A stretch of DNA of 59,137 nt, taken from NCBI RefSeq assembly GCF_900111315.1, contig NZ_FOGU01000018.1, forward strand, positions 1 through 59,137, written 5' to 3'. Of the stretch, positions 23,815 through 32,173 are shown in pieces. Below the pieces are notes generated by a model. The model searched no databases. It was not told the DNA's origin and saw nothing but the letters and a program-made list of their open reading frames with translations. Positions within the stretch are counted from its first letter, which is position 1. Each line of letters begins with the position of its first letter. The position numbers and the translations under genes are program-made. Origin of the DNA: Tranquillimonas rosea. GTDB lineage: Bacteria; Pseudomonadota; Alphaproteobacteria; Rhodobacterales; Rhodobacteraceae.

Positions 23815-25149
23815 ATGACCTACGGAGTGGACCAGCTCGCCACCATGATGGACGACTGGCTGATCAGCAGACCGGTCGGGCGGATCGAAGCCCTGGGGCG
23901 CGGGGCCGTCACTGTGAGCGGGCTCGGGGCGGTTCCCGCGCTTGGCGACCTGGTTCGGTTCGGCGCCGGGCCGGATGCCAGGCGTGGCGAGGTCATCGGG
24001 CTCGAAGCCGCACGGGTAACTATCCTGCCGGACGAGGCGCTCGAAGGGTTGCGCGTCGGTGACCGGGTCGTGCATCTCGGGCCCGCGACTCTCGCGCCCG
24101 ACGATACCTGGATCGGTCGCATACTCGACCCCTACGGATTGCCATTGGAAGGTCGGCCGCTTTTGCCGGGGCGAAAGCGGCGGGCGATGGGCGCAACGCC
24201 GCCCTCGGCCACGCGGCGCCGGGGTCTTGGCCAACGGCTCGAGACCGGATTGCGGGTCTTCAACACGCTGCTTCCTCTTGTGCGTGGGCAGCGGATCGGC
24301 CTGTTCGCCGGGTCGGGCGTCGGAAAATCGTCGCTGCTCGCGCGCCTCGCGCGGCGGGTCCAGGCGGATGTCGTGGTGATCGCGATGATCGGTGAACGCG
24401 GGCGTGAATTGCGGGATTTCGCGGAAAAGGTACTGGGGCCCGAGGGGATGGCCCGGTCGGTGATCGTCGCGGCCACGTCCGATCGTTCCGCGGCGCAGCG
24501 CCGACGATGCGCGTCCGCGGCGATGACCGTGGCCGAGCATTTTCGCGACGCCGGACGACAGGTGCTGTTCCTGGCGGACTCGGTGACGCGGCTGGCCGAG
24601 GCACATCGCGAAGCGGCGCTCGCCGCCGGCGAAGCCGCGTCCATGCGCGGCTACCCGCCCTCGACCGCTGCCTGCCTCACCTCCTTGTGTGAACGGGCCG
24701 GCCCGGGTGAGGACGAGCAAGGGGACATCACGGCGATCTTCACGGTGCTGGTCGCCGGATCGGACATGGAAGAGCCCGTGGCGGATACCTTGCGTGGGGT
24801 CCTCGACGGACATGTCGTGCTCGCCCGTGAGATAGCCGAGAGGGGACGCTTTCCCGCCATCGATCTGCTGCGATCCGTCTCTCGTGCCTTGCCGGAGGCG
24901 GCGTCGGAGGCCGAGAATGCCGTCATCGCCGAGGCGCGACGGCTTCTGGGCGTGTACGACCGCGCTGAAATGATGGTTCAGGCGGGGCTCTACACGCCGG
25001 GAACCGATGCTCAGATCGATCAGGCCGTTGCGGCGTGGCCAAAGCTCGACGGGTTCATCGCAGAGGCCGAGAATGGCACGACCGCCGACAGTTTCCGTAG
25101 TCTCGCCGGGTGTCTTCCGCGTGGGCAGAAGGCGAAGCCGACGGGATGA
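23815..25149 (+). CDS. fliI: Flagellar export ATPase FliI
   Basis: A 444-aa ATPase related to the F1 beta subunit. Walker A is G166-S-G-V-G-K-S172. MIGERGRELRDF and VLFLADSVTRLAEAHREAAL (Walker B) follow, with AGEAASMRGYPPSTAACLTSLCERAG further on. It powers and primes export at the base of the flagellum. ATG 23815 is chosen over the in-frame ATG at 23791 because ACGGGAG precedes it. FliH, the usual regulator, is not in the window. Confidence 0.96.
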   Translation: MTYGVDQLATMMDDWLISRPVGRIEALGRGAVTVSGLGAVPALGDLVRFGAGPDARRGEVIGLEAARVTILPDEALEGLRVGDRVVHLGPATLAPDDTWIGRILDPYGLPLEGRPLLPGRKRRAMGATPPSATRRRGLGQRLETGLRVFNTLLPLVRGQRIGLFAGSGVGKSSLLARLARRVQADVVVIAMIGERGRELRDFAEKVLGPEGMARSVIVAATSDRSAAQRRRCASAAMTVAEHFRDAGRQVLFLADSVTRLAEAHREAALAAGEAASMRGYPPSTAACLTSLCERAGPGEDEQGDITAIFTVLVAGSDMEEPVADTLRGVLDGHVVLAREIAERGRFPAIDLLRSVSRALPEAASEAENAVIAEARRLLGVYDRAEMMVQAGLYTPGTDAQIDQAVAAWPKLDGFIAEAENGTTADSFRSLAGCLPRGQKAKPTG

Positions 25150-25159
25150 TGCGCCCAGT

Positions 25160-25966
25160 CTAGGCCGGCTGCATTGCCTGAAGGAGCGAAAGGGCGACGC
25201 TGGCGCTCGTGGTGCTGGCCTGCGAGCCTGCCGCGAGTTGTCGTTGCGCGAGGAATTGCCGCTCAAGATTTTCGGCGCGATCAGGATCGGTGAATGCTGC
25301 GGGAGCCGCCACTCCGAAGAACTGCTCGCTGCGCTTCCTGAAGACAGAGAGCTGCTGATCGACATCGAGAGCGCCGAAGGATTGCGGTAGCCCGAACGCC
25401 CTCGCGAAGACTTCTCGCAGCGGCTTCGACGCGATCACACCGTACCATTGCGCGTCCTCGGATCCCGTTCGGGCGACCAGCGCCTGGAGCTCGCGCTGAA
25501 ACCCCATGACCAGCCGCATGTCGGGATCGACGTCCCCGACCGCAGCCTCGAAGCTTCGGGTCTTGTACGCATCGACGATACGATCGGCGAAGCCGTCCAG
25601 GGCCGTGCGCGGACCCGTGGCCCGGCCGAACCCGAAAGCCTCGGCCAGGGTGAGATAGCGCTTGTCCGACAGACGGTTGACGAAAGACTCGGGATCGGCG
25701 GTATCCGATGACAGGACCTTGGTGACGTAGAAGGAATTGTTGATGTCCTCCCCCAGGCCGAAGGCGCCAAGGGCGACTTCCAGCAATTCGCGGTCGGCGA
25801 CCAACCCGTCCGCCGAGCGGATCCCGGCAATCTCGGTCCTGAAGCGGTCCGTCACCCGTTGCAGCCGAGGTGTCGCTTCGAAGGCGTCCTGTTGGTTTTC
25901 CCGTGTACGCTGCAGAAAGGCCAATCCGGCGAGGCCGCCGAAGGGAATGACCGGAACAAAGGTCAT
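25160..25966 (-). CDS. DUF1217 flagellar-linked protein
   Basis: A 268-aa protein with the DUF1217 pattern (VTDRFRTEIAGIRSADGLVADRELLEVALGAFGLGEDINNSFYVTKVLSSDTADPESFVNRLSDKRYLTLAEAFGFG). It is found almost only in alphaproteobacterial flagellar clusters, and its precise role is not established. It is the last gene of the flagellin operon and overlaps flbT by ATGA. It faces fliI tail to tail. Confidence 0.85.
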   Translation of the reverse strand: MTFVPVIPFGGLAGLAFLQRTRENQQDAFEATPRLQRVTDRFRTEIAGIRSADGLVADRELLEVALGAFGLGEDINNSFYVTKVLSSDTADPESFVNRLSDKRYLTLAEAFGFGRATGPRTALDGFADRIVDAYKTRSFEAAVGDVDPDMRLVMGFQRELQALVARTGSEDAQWYGVIASKPLREVFARAFGLPQSFGALDVDQQLSVFRKRSEQFFGVAAPAAFTDPDRAENLERQFLAQRQLAAGSQASTTSASVALSLLQAMQPA

Positions 25967-26367
25967 TTCGGCGTCACGGCGAAGAGTCGGTCCTCACGCG
26001 GAAGCAACGTCCTGAGCGCCTTGAGCGCTTGATAGAATTGAAGCTCCATCACGGCGCGGCTCGCGGCGTTCAGTTGCGCCGCGCTGTCGCCATCGGTGAG
26101 GACCTGGCTCAACTGTTCGATCCCGCGCAGAAGCTGCTGCCGCGCCTCCGCAGGCGGTGCATCGCCCGAGAGGGCGAGCTGCGCGATATAGCAGACCCTG
26201 CGAACGGGGGTATCGGCCTCGTCGGGATGGAGGGCATCGCGCAGGCGCAGGATGTTGGCGCCCGGTGTCACGATGTTCAGCCGGCCCCGGCGGTTGCCGT
26301 TCTCTATCACGGCGCCGTTGATCAGGATCCGCTCGCGCGGCGCCAGTTTCAGGACGAGCCCGGTCAT
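25963..26367 (-). CDS. flbT: Flagellin synthesis repressor FlbT
   Basis: A 134-aa protein with the FlbT features LVLKLAPRERILINGAVIENGNRRGRLNIVTPGANILRLRDAL. In Caulobacter, FlbT binds the flagellin mRNA leader and restrains translation until the hook is complete. Here it is cotranscribed with flaF and flagellin (overlaps at both ends), as expected for that coupling. Confidence 0.92.
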   Translation of the reverse strand: MTGLVLKLAPRERILINGAVIENGNRRGRLNIVTPGANILRLRDALHPDEADTPVRRVCYIAQLALSGDAPPAEARQQLLRGIEQLSQVLTDGDSAAQLNAASRAVMELQFYQALKALRTLLPREDRLFAVTPK

Positions 26368-26738
26368 CGCACATGGTCCTGTTGCTGGCGCAGGCCGCGC
26401 ATCATGGCAGTATTGATGTCGATGAGCGATTCGGCGTCTGCCTTGCCGCGAAGGACCTTACCGGTGTGCATCCGCGTGAACTCGGCCAGATAAAGGATCC
26501 GGGCCCGAAGGTCTTCGGGAAGTGCGTTTCCCGGATCGGCAACGTCGACCGCCAGAGTCGTCCAAAGTTGCCGGTTCTGATGCAGGGCGTGAACGACATC
26601 CGGCGTAGAGCGGGCCCTTTTCAAGGCGCTCGTGATGCGGGCGAATGCTTGGTATTCGGTTGTCTGCGCGGGCCGTGCGGGCGCTGTGGCCGCAGGCGCG
26701 TAGGCTGCGTGGGCGAGATGCGAAGCGTACACGGTCAT
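26364..26738 (-). CDS. flaF: Flagellar protein FlaF
   Basis: A 124-aa helical protein (QTTEYQAFARITSALKRA; LWTTLAVDVADPGNALPEDLRARILYLAEFTRMHT) that matches FlaF. FlaF is required for flagellin synthesis and secretion and opposes FlbT. It follows flagellin by 90 bases and overlaps flbT by ATGA. Confidence 0.92.
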   Translation of the reverse strand: MTVYASHLAHAAYAPAATAPARPAQTTEYQAFARITSALKRARSTPDVVHALHQNRQLWTTLAVDVADPGNALPEDLRARILYLAEFTRMHTGKVLRGKADAESLIDINTAMMRGLRQQQDHVR

Positions 26739-26828
26739 TCCTTTTCAAGGCGTGTCTCACGGGCCGCGTTCGGCGGTCGTGACGTTTGGATGCGGGGCGC
26801 CCGCGACGCGGACGCCCGGACCGAACGC

Positions 26829-28037
26829 TTAGCGGAACAGCGACAGGATCGACTGCGGCGCCTGGTTGGCGATCGACAGTGACTGGATCCCCAGCTGCTG
26901 TTGCGTCTGCAGTGCCTGAAGCCGGGCCGAGGTCTCTTCCATGTCGGCGTCGACCAGCGCGCCGATCCCGGTCTTGAGCGAGTCGGTCAGGCTGGACACG
27001 AAGTCCGATTGTGTCTCGAGCCGTCCTTGAACCGAACCGAAGGCCGCCGCCGCGTTGACCGAGTTCGTGATCAGCCCGTCGATGGCGCCGAGCGCAGCGG
27101 TCGCGTTGGCGGCGCTGGACACGGAAAGCGTGCCGAGCTGGCCAAGGAGACCGGCGCCGTTGTTCTGCCACTGACCGGTAATGGTCAGATCGGCCCCGGC
27201 CCCCATGGTGAGATCGAGCGTGCCGGGCGTACCGCTGTCGTAGTCGACGGTCAGACCCGCAATGCCGAGTTCGTCAATCTGCGACTTCAGGTTGACGGCC
27301 ACGATGTCGGCGGTGGTCGTGGAGGCTGCGTCTTCGGCCGTGACAGTATAGGAGACCTGCTGTTCGCCGATGTTGAAGCTGATCCGGTCGCCCTGGGCGA
27401 ACGCGGCGCCGTTCTCGGCGATCTCGATCTGTTCGTTGTCACCGTTGGAGAGGGCCAGTGCGACGGTATCGCCGAGCGCCGACGCACCGTTCGAACTGCC
27501 CGAGAACACATCGTTCGCGGCGTAGCCGGCGGTCGACAGGTTCTGGCCGTTGATCGCGATGTTGGCGGCGGTGACGTTGCCGGTGCTGTCGCGGTTCAGC
27601 GAAGACAGGACGTTGATGGTCGTGGTCGATCCATCGACCAGGTTCAGGCCGTTGAACTGCGCCGCGCCGACGACCGAGGTGATCTGGCCCTTGAGCGCCT
27701 GCACGTCGGCGTCGAGCTTGGCGAGATCCACGTTGTCGCCCTGCGCCGAGGTGATCTTCTTCTTCATGTCCTTCAGAAGGTCGGTCACGGTTTCCGAGGC
27801 GGACCGGGCCACGGCTACGGTGGATTCGCCGAGCGCGAGACTGTCGGAAACGGCCTTGAAGCCCTCGACGTCGGATTCCATGACTTTCGAGATGGCCCAG
27901 ACCGCGGAATTGTCCTTGGCGGTCGCAATGCTCTTGCCCGTCGAAATCTCGGACTGCGTCGCAGCGAGGTTCTTGTTGATCGACTTGAGGCTCTGGAGCG
28001 CGACCATCGCGCCGGTGTTCGTCAGAATGCTGGACAT
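26829..28037 (-). CDS. fliC: Flagellin
   Basis: A 402-aa flagellin. The N-terminal D0/D1 helices read MSSILTNTGAMVALQSLKSINKNLAATQSEISTGKSIATAKDNSAVWAI, and the C-terminal ones end QTQQQLGIQSLSIANQAPQSILSLFR. The variable middle (about 170-300) forms the exposed filament surface. ATG 28037 is chosen because the family begins MSSILTN and AGGGAAA lies upstream; the frame is open further upstream but without family likeness. Only one flagellin is present here. Regulation by flaF/flbT and by a CtrA-like site upstream is plausible. Confidence 0.96.
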   Translation of the reverse strand: MSSILTNTGAMVALQSLKSINKNLAATQSEISTGKSIATAKDNSAVWAISKVMESDVEGFKAVSDSLALGESTVAVARSASETVTDLLKDMKKKITSAQGDNVDLAKLDADVQALKGQITSVVGAAQFNGLNLVDGSTTTINVLSSLNRDSTGNVTAANIAINGQNLSTAGYAANDVFSGSSNGASALGDTVALALSNGDNEQIEIAENGAAFAQGDRISFNIGEQQVSYTVTAEDAASTTTADIVAVNLKSQIDELGIAGLTVDYDSGTPGTLDLTMGAGADLTITGQWQNNGAGLLGQLGTLSVSSAANATAALGAIDGLITNSVNAAAAFGSVQGRLETQSDFVSSLTDSLKTGIGALVDADMEETSARLQALQTQQQLGIQSLSIANQAPQSILSLFR

Positions 28038-28185
28038 TGGTTTCCCTAGATTACAGGCGCTTTTACGCCGGTTTTCGCCACCTTTCGGCAGCTGCGTCCG
28101 GTCCTTCTGACCGCTGCGGCAGGGCCGCTGGGCCCTGTCGCGCCATCCCACCTCGGGATGCAGGTCGCACTTTGCGGGGGAGGTT

Positions 28186-28200
28186 CTAAGATCGCCCTAA
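28186..28200 (-). promoter_or_regulatory. CtrA-like site upstream of flagellin
   Basis: On the minus strand this reads TTAG-N7-TTAG (CTAA at 28186-28189 and 28197-28200 on the plus strand), close to the CtrA consensus TTAA-N7-TTAA. It lies about 150 bases before the flagellin start. CtrA controls flagellar genes in Rhodobacteraceae. A second TAA-N8-TAA pair is found near the fliK/flgJ promoter region. Confidence 0.35.
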
Positions 28201-28241
28201 CTGCGGAGGAAAAGCCGTTCGAATTCGAGTTTAATCACGGT

Positions 28242-28580
28242 TCAGGCGCGGCGGACGAGGCGTTTCCTGTCTGTCCTGTGCCCCTGGCGGGTGCCGCGGG
28301 CGGAGTACGTCTCGAGCGGGACGCCGTCCGAAATGGCGCTGAGCCGGTCGCGAGCCGCCGCCAGGCCGGCGAGCGCCGCTTTGAACAGGCTCTGGTTGCG
28401 TGCGTGATCCGTTCGAAGCCGATGCAGGGTCTCGGCGTCGGGTGGATCCTTGGCGAGGCGTTCGATGAGTGATTCGTGTTCGGCAAGAAGGCCAGGCAGT
28501 TGGTCCAGTTTGCCGGCCAGAAGAGCGGCGCGCTCTCGCTTCGCGAGGTGAAGAAGCCGCCCGGCGGGATCACGCGCCAT
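28242..28580 (-). CDS. FlgN-like flagellar protein
   Basis: A 112-aa helical protein (LLHLAKRERAALLAGKLDQLPGLLAEHESLIERLAKDPPDAETLHRLRTDHARNQSLFKAALAGLAAARDRLSAI). This matches the FlgN-type export chaperone layout, in which N-terminal helices precede a substrate-binding C-terminal helix. ATG 28580 is chosen because upstream sequence is the end of flgJ; the two genes overlap by 11 bases. FlgN serves FlgK and FlgL, which are not encoded in this window. Confidence 0.65.
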   Translation of the reverse strand: MARDPAGRLLHLAKRERAALLAGKLDQLPGLLAEHESLIERLAKDPPDAETLHRLRTDHARNQSLFKAALAGLAAARDRLSAISDGVPLETYSARGTRQGHRTDRKRLVRRA

Positions 28581-28869
28581 CGGGTGCACCGGCCAAGGAA
28601 CGGAAGATATGCTCGGCCAGGCCGATGCCCCCGGCGGCGGCGATCGAATCGGCCTGTGCACGCCGGAGATAGGAGGCGAACTGGTCCTCTCCGGCACCGC
28701 CGCCGAACGTATCCGGTGTTTCGTTCAGGCCGGTGGCCTTGAGCATCTCGGCAAGAAAGACGCTCTCGAGCTCGGTGGCCGCGGCGCGGAGCGGTTGGGC
28801 CGCGTTCGCCGTGGGCGCGAGGGCAGGCGGAACGGATTGAATCAGCATCTGCGAAGCCTCTGGGGTCAT
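28570..28869 (-). CDS. flgJ: Rod-binding protein, FlgJ N-terminal type
   Basis: A 99-aa protein with the rod-binding domain of FlgJ: ELESVFLAEMLKATGLNETPDTFGGGAGEDQFASYLRRAQADSIAAAGGIGLAEHIFRSL. It lacks the muramidase half found in enterobacteria. The SLT transglycosylase at 14162 probably supplies that activity, a common split in alphaproteobacteria. Confidence 0.85.
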   Translation of the reverse strand: MTPEASQMLIQSVPPALAPTANAAQPLRAAATELESVFLAEMLKATGLNETPDTFGGGAGEDQFASYLRRAQADSIAAAGGIGLAEHIFRSLAGAPDGA

Positions 28870-28899
28870 TTCGGGTTGGGGGAAGGTGATGCTCCCGCG

Positions 28900-28914
28900 G
28901 TAAAGATCCCGTAA
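28900..28914. promoter_or_regulatory. CtrA-like site between flgJ and fliK
   Basis: GTAA-N7-GTAA in the gap between divergent flgJ and fliK. The spacing equals that of CtrA full sites (TTAA-N7-TTAA), but the first base of each half deviates. Together with the flagellin site it hints at shared control. Confidence 0.25.
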
Positions 28915-28964
28915 CCGGTTGGCAGGTAGAAGGCGTGTGTCGTCCTAATCGTCAAAGGCCTTCC

Positions 28965-30311
28965 ATGTTGTTACTGCCTGACCTTCTGATCCGCTCGACC
29001 GTGCGCGACGGCGATCAAGGTGCGCAGTCGGAGCCGCGACCCGATCTCACGGGTGGCTTCCTCGAGGCGTTCCGTCAGGCGGGGGCTCCGGCGGAGGCTC
29101 GTGTTTCGCCGGACGACCTCGAACCGATGGTGCAGACGACACCCTCGTCCGAACCGATGTCGGAGACCGGCGCCGCGCGCGACAAGGACCCTCCGGAGTT
29201 TGAGATTGACGTCTCCGTCGATGCGACTGTGCCGGTGCAGGCGCTGCCGGAAGAGGTTGGCGCGGTCCCCGTTTCGTCCAGGGTTGAAACAGCGTTTGCG
29301 GAGCCTGTCGGACGCCCGAAGATGCGTGATCTAACCGGCGGGTCTGCCGAAATTAGACCGCGAACACCCGACCCCGCGCCGAAGACGCAGCCGTTGCCGT
29401 TGCCGTTGCCGGCCAGCCCAGTCGAGCTCACCAGTTCTCTCAATTTGCCCGCCCGTCCGGAGGCCGGAATCGGCGCAAAGCAACCGGTTGCGGACGGTCG
29501 AGAGGCGCCTGCGACAGAAGCGCGGATTATTCGAATCGATGGTGTCGCTGTCGAAATGAGGGCGCCAGCGCCTGATGTGGCGACTGAGGGTCAGATCGTG
29601 AAAACCGAGATGCCCTCGCCTGTTTCCCGGCACGAGATTGCGGTGGATCGCCGGGCTGACAGGCCGGTGTTCGAGTTTGAGGTTCCGCGCGTCCGGGAGC
29701 CGCGACAGGCCTCGCCCGGCCTGGCGCCAATTGCGGACATGAGCGCGACTGCCATACCGGTCAAGCCACTTGCGGGGACGGCCTTCGTGCCGCTGAAGGC
29801 GGCTACCGAGCCGGAGCCTCTCAAGGTAATGCCGGAAATCGAGATCTTGGCCGACGTCGCCGTTGGGCGCGAGCCCGTCCGGCATGCGGCCCCGGACGTG
29901 GCGCGGGCTGCGCCCTCCGTCCATTCCAGTTCTGCCGGACCGATACTCGTTGCCCAGGTCGCGGAGGCGGCGCGGGGGTTGGGGGATGGGCCGGTCAGGA
30001 TTTCGCTTGCGCCCGAAGAGTTGGGCAGTGTGCGGCTGACGCTCTCGGTCACCGAGACGGGAATCACGGTACATGTGGCGGCGGAGCGGGACGAGACGTT
30101 GCAGCTGTTGCGGCGGCATGCGGGGATGCTTTCAGACAGCATGTCGGACGCCGGGTTCGGCGAGACATCCTTTACATTTGAGCAGGATAGAGGGTCGGCG
30201 GGGCGCGAGCAGCCCGGCACGGGCCACGAGACCGGTCTGCAGGGAGAGCCGGAGCGGCCTCGGGCGGACGTGATCACGGTCGTGCCGGACCGGCTCGACC
30301 TGCGGCTCTGA
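28965..30311 (+). CDS. fliK: Flagellar hook-length control protein FliK
   Basis: A 448-aa protein. A long, poorly conserved proline/glutamate-rich N-terminus is the ruler part. The conserved C-terminal domain at about 330-420 (LGDGPVRISLAPEELGSVRLTLSVTETGITVHVAAERDETLQLLRRHAGMLSDSMSDAGF) interacts with FlhB to switch export. The start is uncertain; ATG 28965 (AAAGG upstream) is preferred to ATG 28935. It is followed by flgD. Confidence 0.88.
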   Translation: MLLLPDLLIRSTVRDGDQGAQSEPRPDLTGGFLEAFRQAGAPAEARVSPDDLEPMVQTTPSSEPMSETGAARDKDPPEFEIDVSVDATVPVQALPEEVGAVPVSSRVETAFAEPVGRPKMRDLTGGSAEIRPRTPDPAPKTQPLPLPLPASPVELTSSLNLPARPEAGIGAKQPVADGREAPATEARIIRIDGVAVEMRAPAPDVATEGQIVKTEMPSPVSRHEIAVDRRADRPVFEFEVPRVREPRQASPGLAPIADMSATAIPVKPLAGTAFVPLKAATEPEPLKVMPEIEILADVAVGREPVRHAAPDVARAAPSVHSSSAGPILVAQVAEAARGLGDGPVRISLAPEELGSVRLTLSVTETGITVHVAAERDETLQLLRRHAGMLSDSMSDAGFGETSFTFEQDRGSAGREQPGTGHETGLQGEPERPRADVITVVPDRLDLRL

Positions 30312-30329
30312 GACAGGGGAGACTGGCGA

Positions 30330-30989
30330 ATGGACGTGTCACAGACTGTGCACGACGGGTACACCGGACGTATGCCAAACGTGCAGACAAAAGATGCCGC
30401 GGTCTCGTCCGATTTCGAGACCTTCCTGAAGATGCTGACGACCCAGCTCGAGAACCAGGATCCGCTCGAACCGGTGAAGTCCGAGGACTTCGCCGTACAA
30501 CTCGCCACGTTCTCGGGGGTCGAGCAGCAGGTCAAGACCAACGATCTTCTCGCCTCGGTCGCGGGACAGATCGGGGCGATGGCCCTGTCGCAGATGTCCG
30601 GCTGGGTCGGCAAGGAAGCGCGCGCCGCGATGCCCGTGGCCTTTGACGGCACGCCGGTGACGCTGGTTCCCGAGGCGACGGCAATCGGGGACCGTCACGT
30701 GCTGGTGGTGCGCGATGCCTCCGGCGCCACGGTCGGGCGGATGCCGGTGAGCGCGGACGGCGCGCCTGTCGAATGGGCGGGTACCGACGCGACGGGCGCG
30801 CCGCTGCCGGAAGGGCAGTATGGCTTCGCTAGCGAGACCTATCTTGGCGGCGAACTGGTGGACGAGGCGCCTGTGGAGACATTCGGGCGGATTCTCGAGA
30901 CCCGGATGGAGGGCGATTCCATCGATCTCGTCTTTGCGGGCGGCGTCACGGTGCCGGCCGACGCTGTGACGGCTCTGCGCGATGGGTGA
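30330..30989 (+). CDS. flgD: Hook-capping protein FlgD
   Basis: A 219-aa protein with the FlgD signature FETFLKMLTTQLENQDPLEPVKSEDFAVQLATFSGVEQQVKTN and C-terminal FlgD Ig/Tudor-like domains. It caps the growing hook. It is the last flagellar gene in this direction; the hook gene flgE, which usually follows, is absent here. Confidence 0.95.
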   Translation: MDVSQTVHDGYTGRMPNVQTKDAAVSSDFETFLKMLTTQLENQDPLEPVKSEDFAVQLATFSGVEQQVKTNDLLASVAGQIGAMALSQMSGWVGKEARAAMPVAFDGTPVTLVPEATAIGDRHVLVVRDASGATVGRMPVSADGAPVEWAGTDATGAPLPEGQYGFASETYLGGELVDEAPVETFGRILETRMEGDSIDLVFAGGVTVPADAVTALRDG

Positions 30990-31279
30990 GGTCGTGGGGC
31001 CCGGCCGGATCGCGCGGCGCTGGCTGGCGGTCTTGTTCTTTCTGGCCCACTCACGCGAGCGCGTCTTGCGCGGCCGCATCATTCCTGCGGCCCGATGTGA
31101 CCGAAGTGGCGGCTGCACGGTCGGAACCGTCGCGGCGTTCTCCGGGAGGAGGCATGACCCCAAGGCGGGGAAAACAGGCTCCGTGAGACGCCGACATGCG
31201 CTCCTCCGAACGCTCCCCGACCTCGCACGTGCGCGTCGCGCTTGCCGTGGGAGACGGCCGGGCCTAGCTTCGGCTGGAC
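30990..31279. other. Gap between flgD and phosphotransferase gene
   Basis: About 290 bases, very GC-rich. Several frames are open by composition, but none has a ribosome site or a recognisable product. I see no clear terminator for flgD. Confidence 0.35.
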
Positions 31280-32173
31280 ATGACCGGCCCGCTGTCCCGC
31301 CATATCAAGCGCAAGACCGGCCTGCCTTCGCGGCTGGCGCCGGCGCTGGAGCGTGCGGGACTGTTGACGGGCGCACCCGAGTGGCAGCCGCTGAGCGGGG
31401 GGCGCACCAACCATGTGTGGCGCATCGCCCAGCCCGACGGCGATGTCGTCTGCAAGCTTTCGCCCCGAAACGCCGGGCCGCCGCTGTTCCCGAACGTGCC
31501 GACGGCCGAGGCGGTGGCGCTGTATTCGCTGGCGGGCAGCGGACTTGCGCCGCGGCCCCTGGGGCGGCTGACAGCGGACGAGGGCCCGTGCCTGGTCTAT
31601 CGCCACGTTCCGGGCGAGCCTTGGTCCGGTGGCGCCGCGGCGCCGGTTGCGGCGGCCCTCGCGCGGTTGCATCGCCGCCATCCGCCCGCCGGCCTGCGTC
31701 GGGTGGGGGCCACAGCCGCGGACCTGCGCGACATGGCCGACGCGATACTCGAGACGCTGCCGCCCGAGCCGCGCCTCACCGCGCTTCGGCCGGACCTCCC
31801 GCACGATCCGACGGGCGGGCCGCAGGCGTTCCTGCACGGCGATCCGGTGCCCGCGAACATCATCGCGGCAGAGACGGGCGCGGTGCTGATCGACTGGCAG
31901 TCGGCGGCCTGTGGCGACCCGGTGCACGATCTCGCGCTGTTCCTGTCGCCGGGGCTGCAGACCGTCTATCTCGGGGCGCCACTTCCCGGGGCCGAGGTTG
32001 CGGCGTTCCGCACGGCCTATGGCGATGCCGCGGCACTGGAGCGATTGGATCGCCGGGCACCGCTCCATGCCTATCTGGTGGCCGCGCATTGTCACTGGCG
32101 CGTGGTGAACGGCGATGCCGGCTATGCGGCCGGGCTGGAGGCAGAGCTCGCGCGGCTGGAGCGGGGCGGCTAG
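31280..32173 (+). CDS. Aminoglycoside/choline phosphotransferase-family protein
   Basis: A 297-aa kinase-like protein. LHGDPVPANII at about 192-202 is the catalytic loop (H-x-D-x4-N), and LIDWQSAACGDPVHDLA is the metal-binding motif that follows in the APH/ChoK fold. The N-lobe strand LSGGRTNHVWRI fits ATP binding. Its substrate is unknown; the family phosphorylates small hydroxyl compounds. It stands alone between the flagellar cluster and ubiB and meets ubiB tail to tail with a 4-base overlap. Confidence 0.8.
   Translation: MTGPLSRHIKRKTGLPSRLAPALERAGLLTGAPEWQPLSGGRTNHVWRIAQPDGDVVCKLSPRNAGPPLFPNVPTAEAVALYSLAGSGLAPRPLGRLTADEGPCLVYRHVPGEPWSGGAAAPVAAALARLHRRHPPAGLRRVGATAADLRDMADAILETLPPEPRLTALRPDLPHDPTGGPQAFLHGDPVPANIIAAETGAVLIDWQSAACGDPVHDLALFLSPGLQTVYLGAPLPGAEVAAFRTAYGDAAALERLDRRAPLHAYLVAAHCHWRVVNGDAGYAAGLEAELARLERGG

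Noticed and set aside
30986-31186. 66-codon frame overlapping the end of flgD
   Set aside because: Starts within flgD, lacks a ribosome site and encodes a composition-driven Ser/Arg/Ala sequence.
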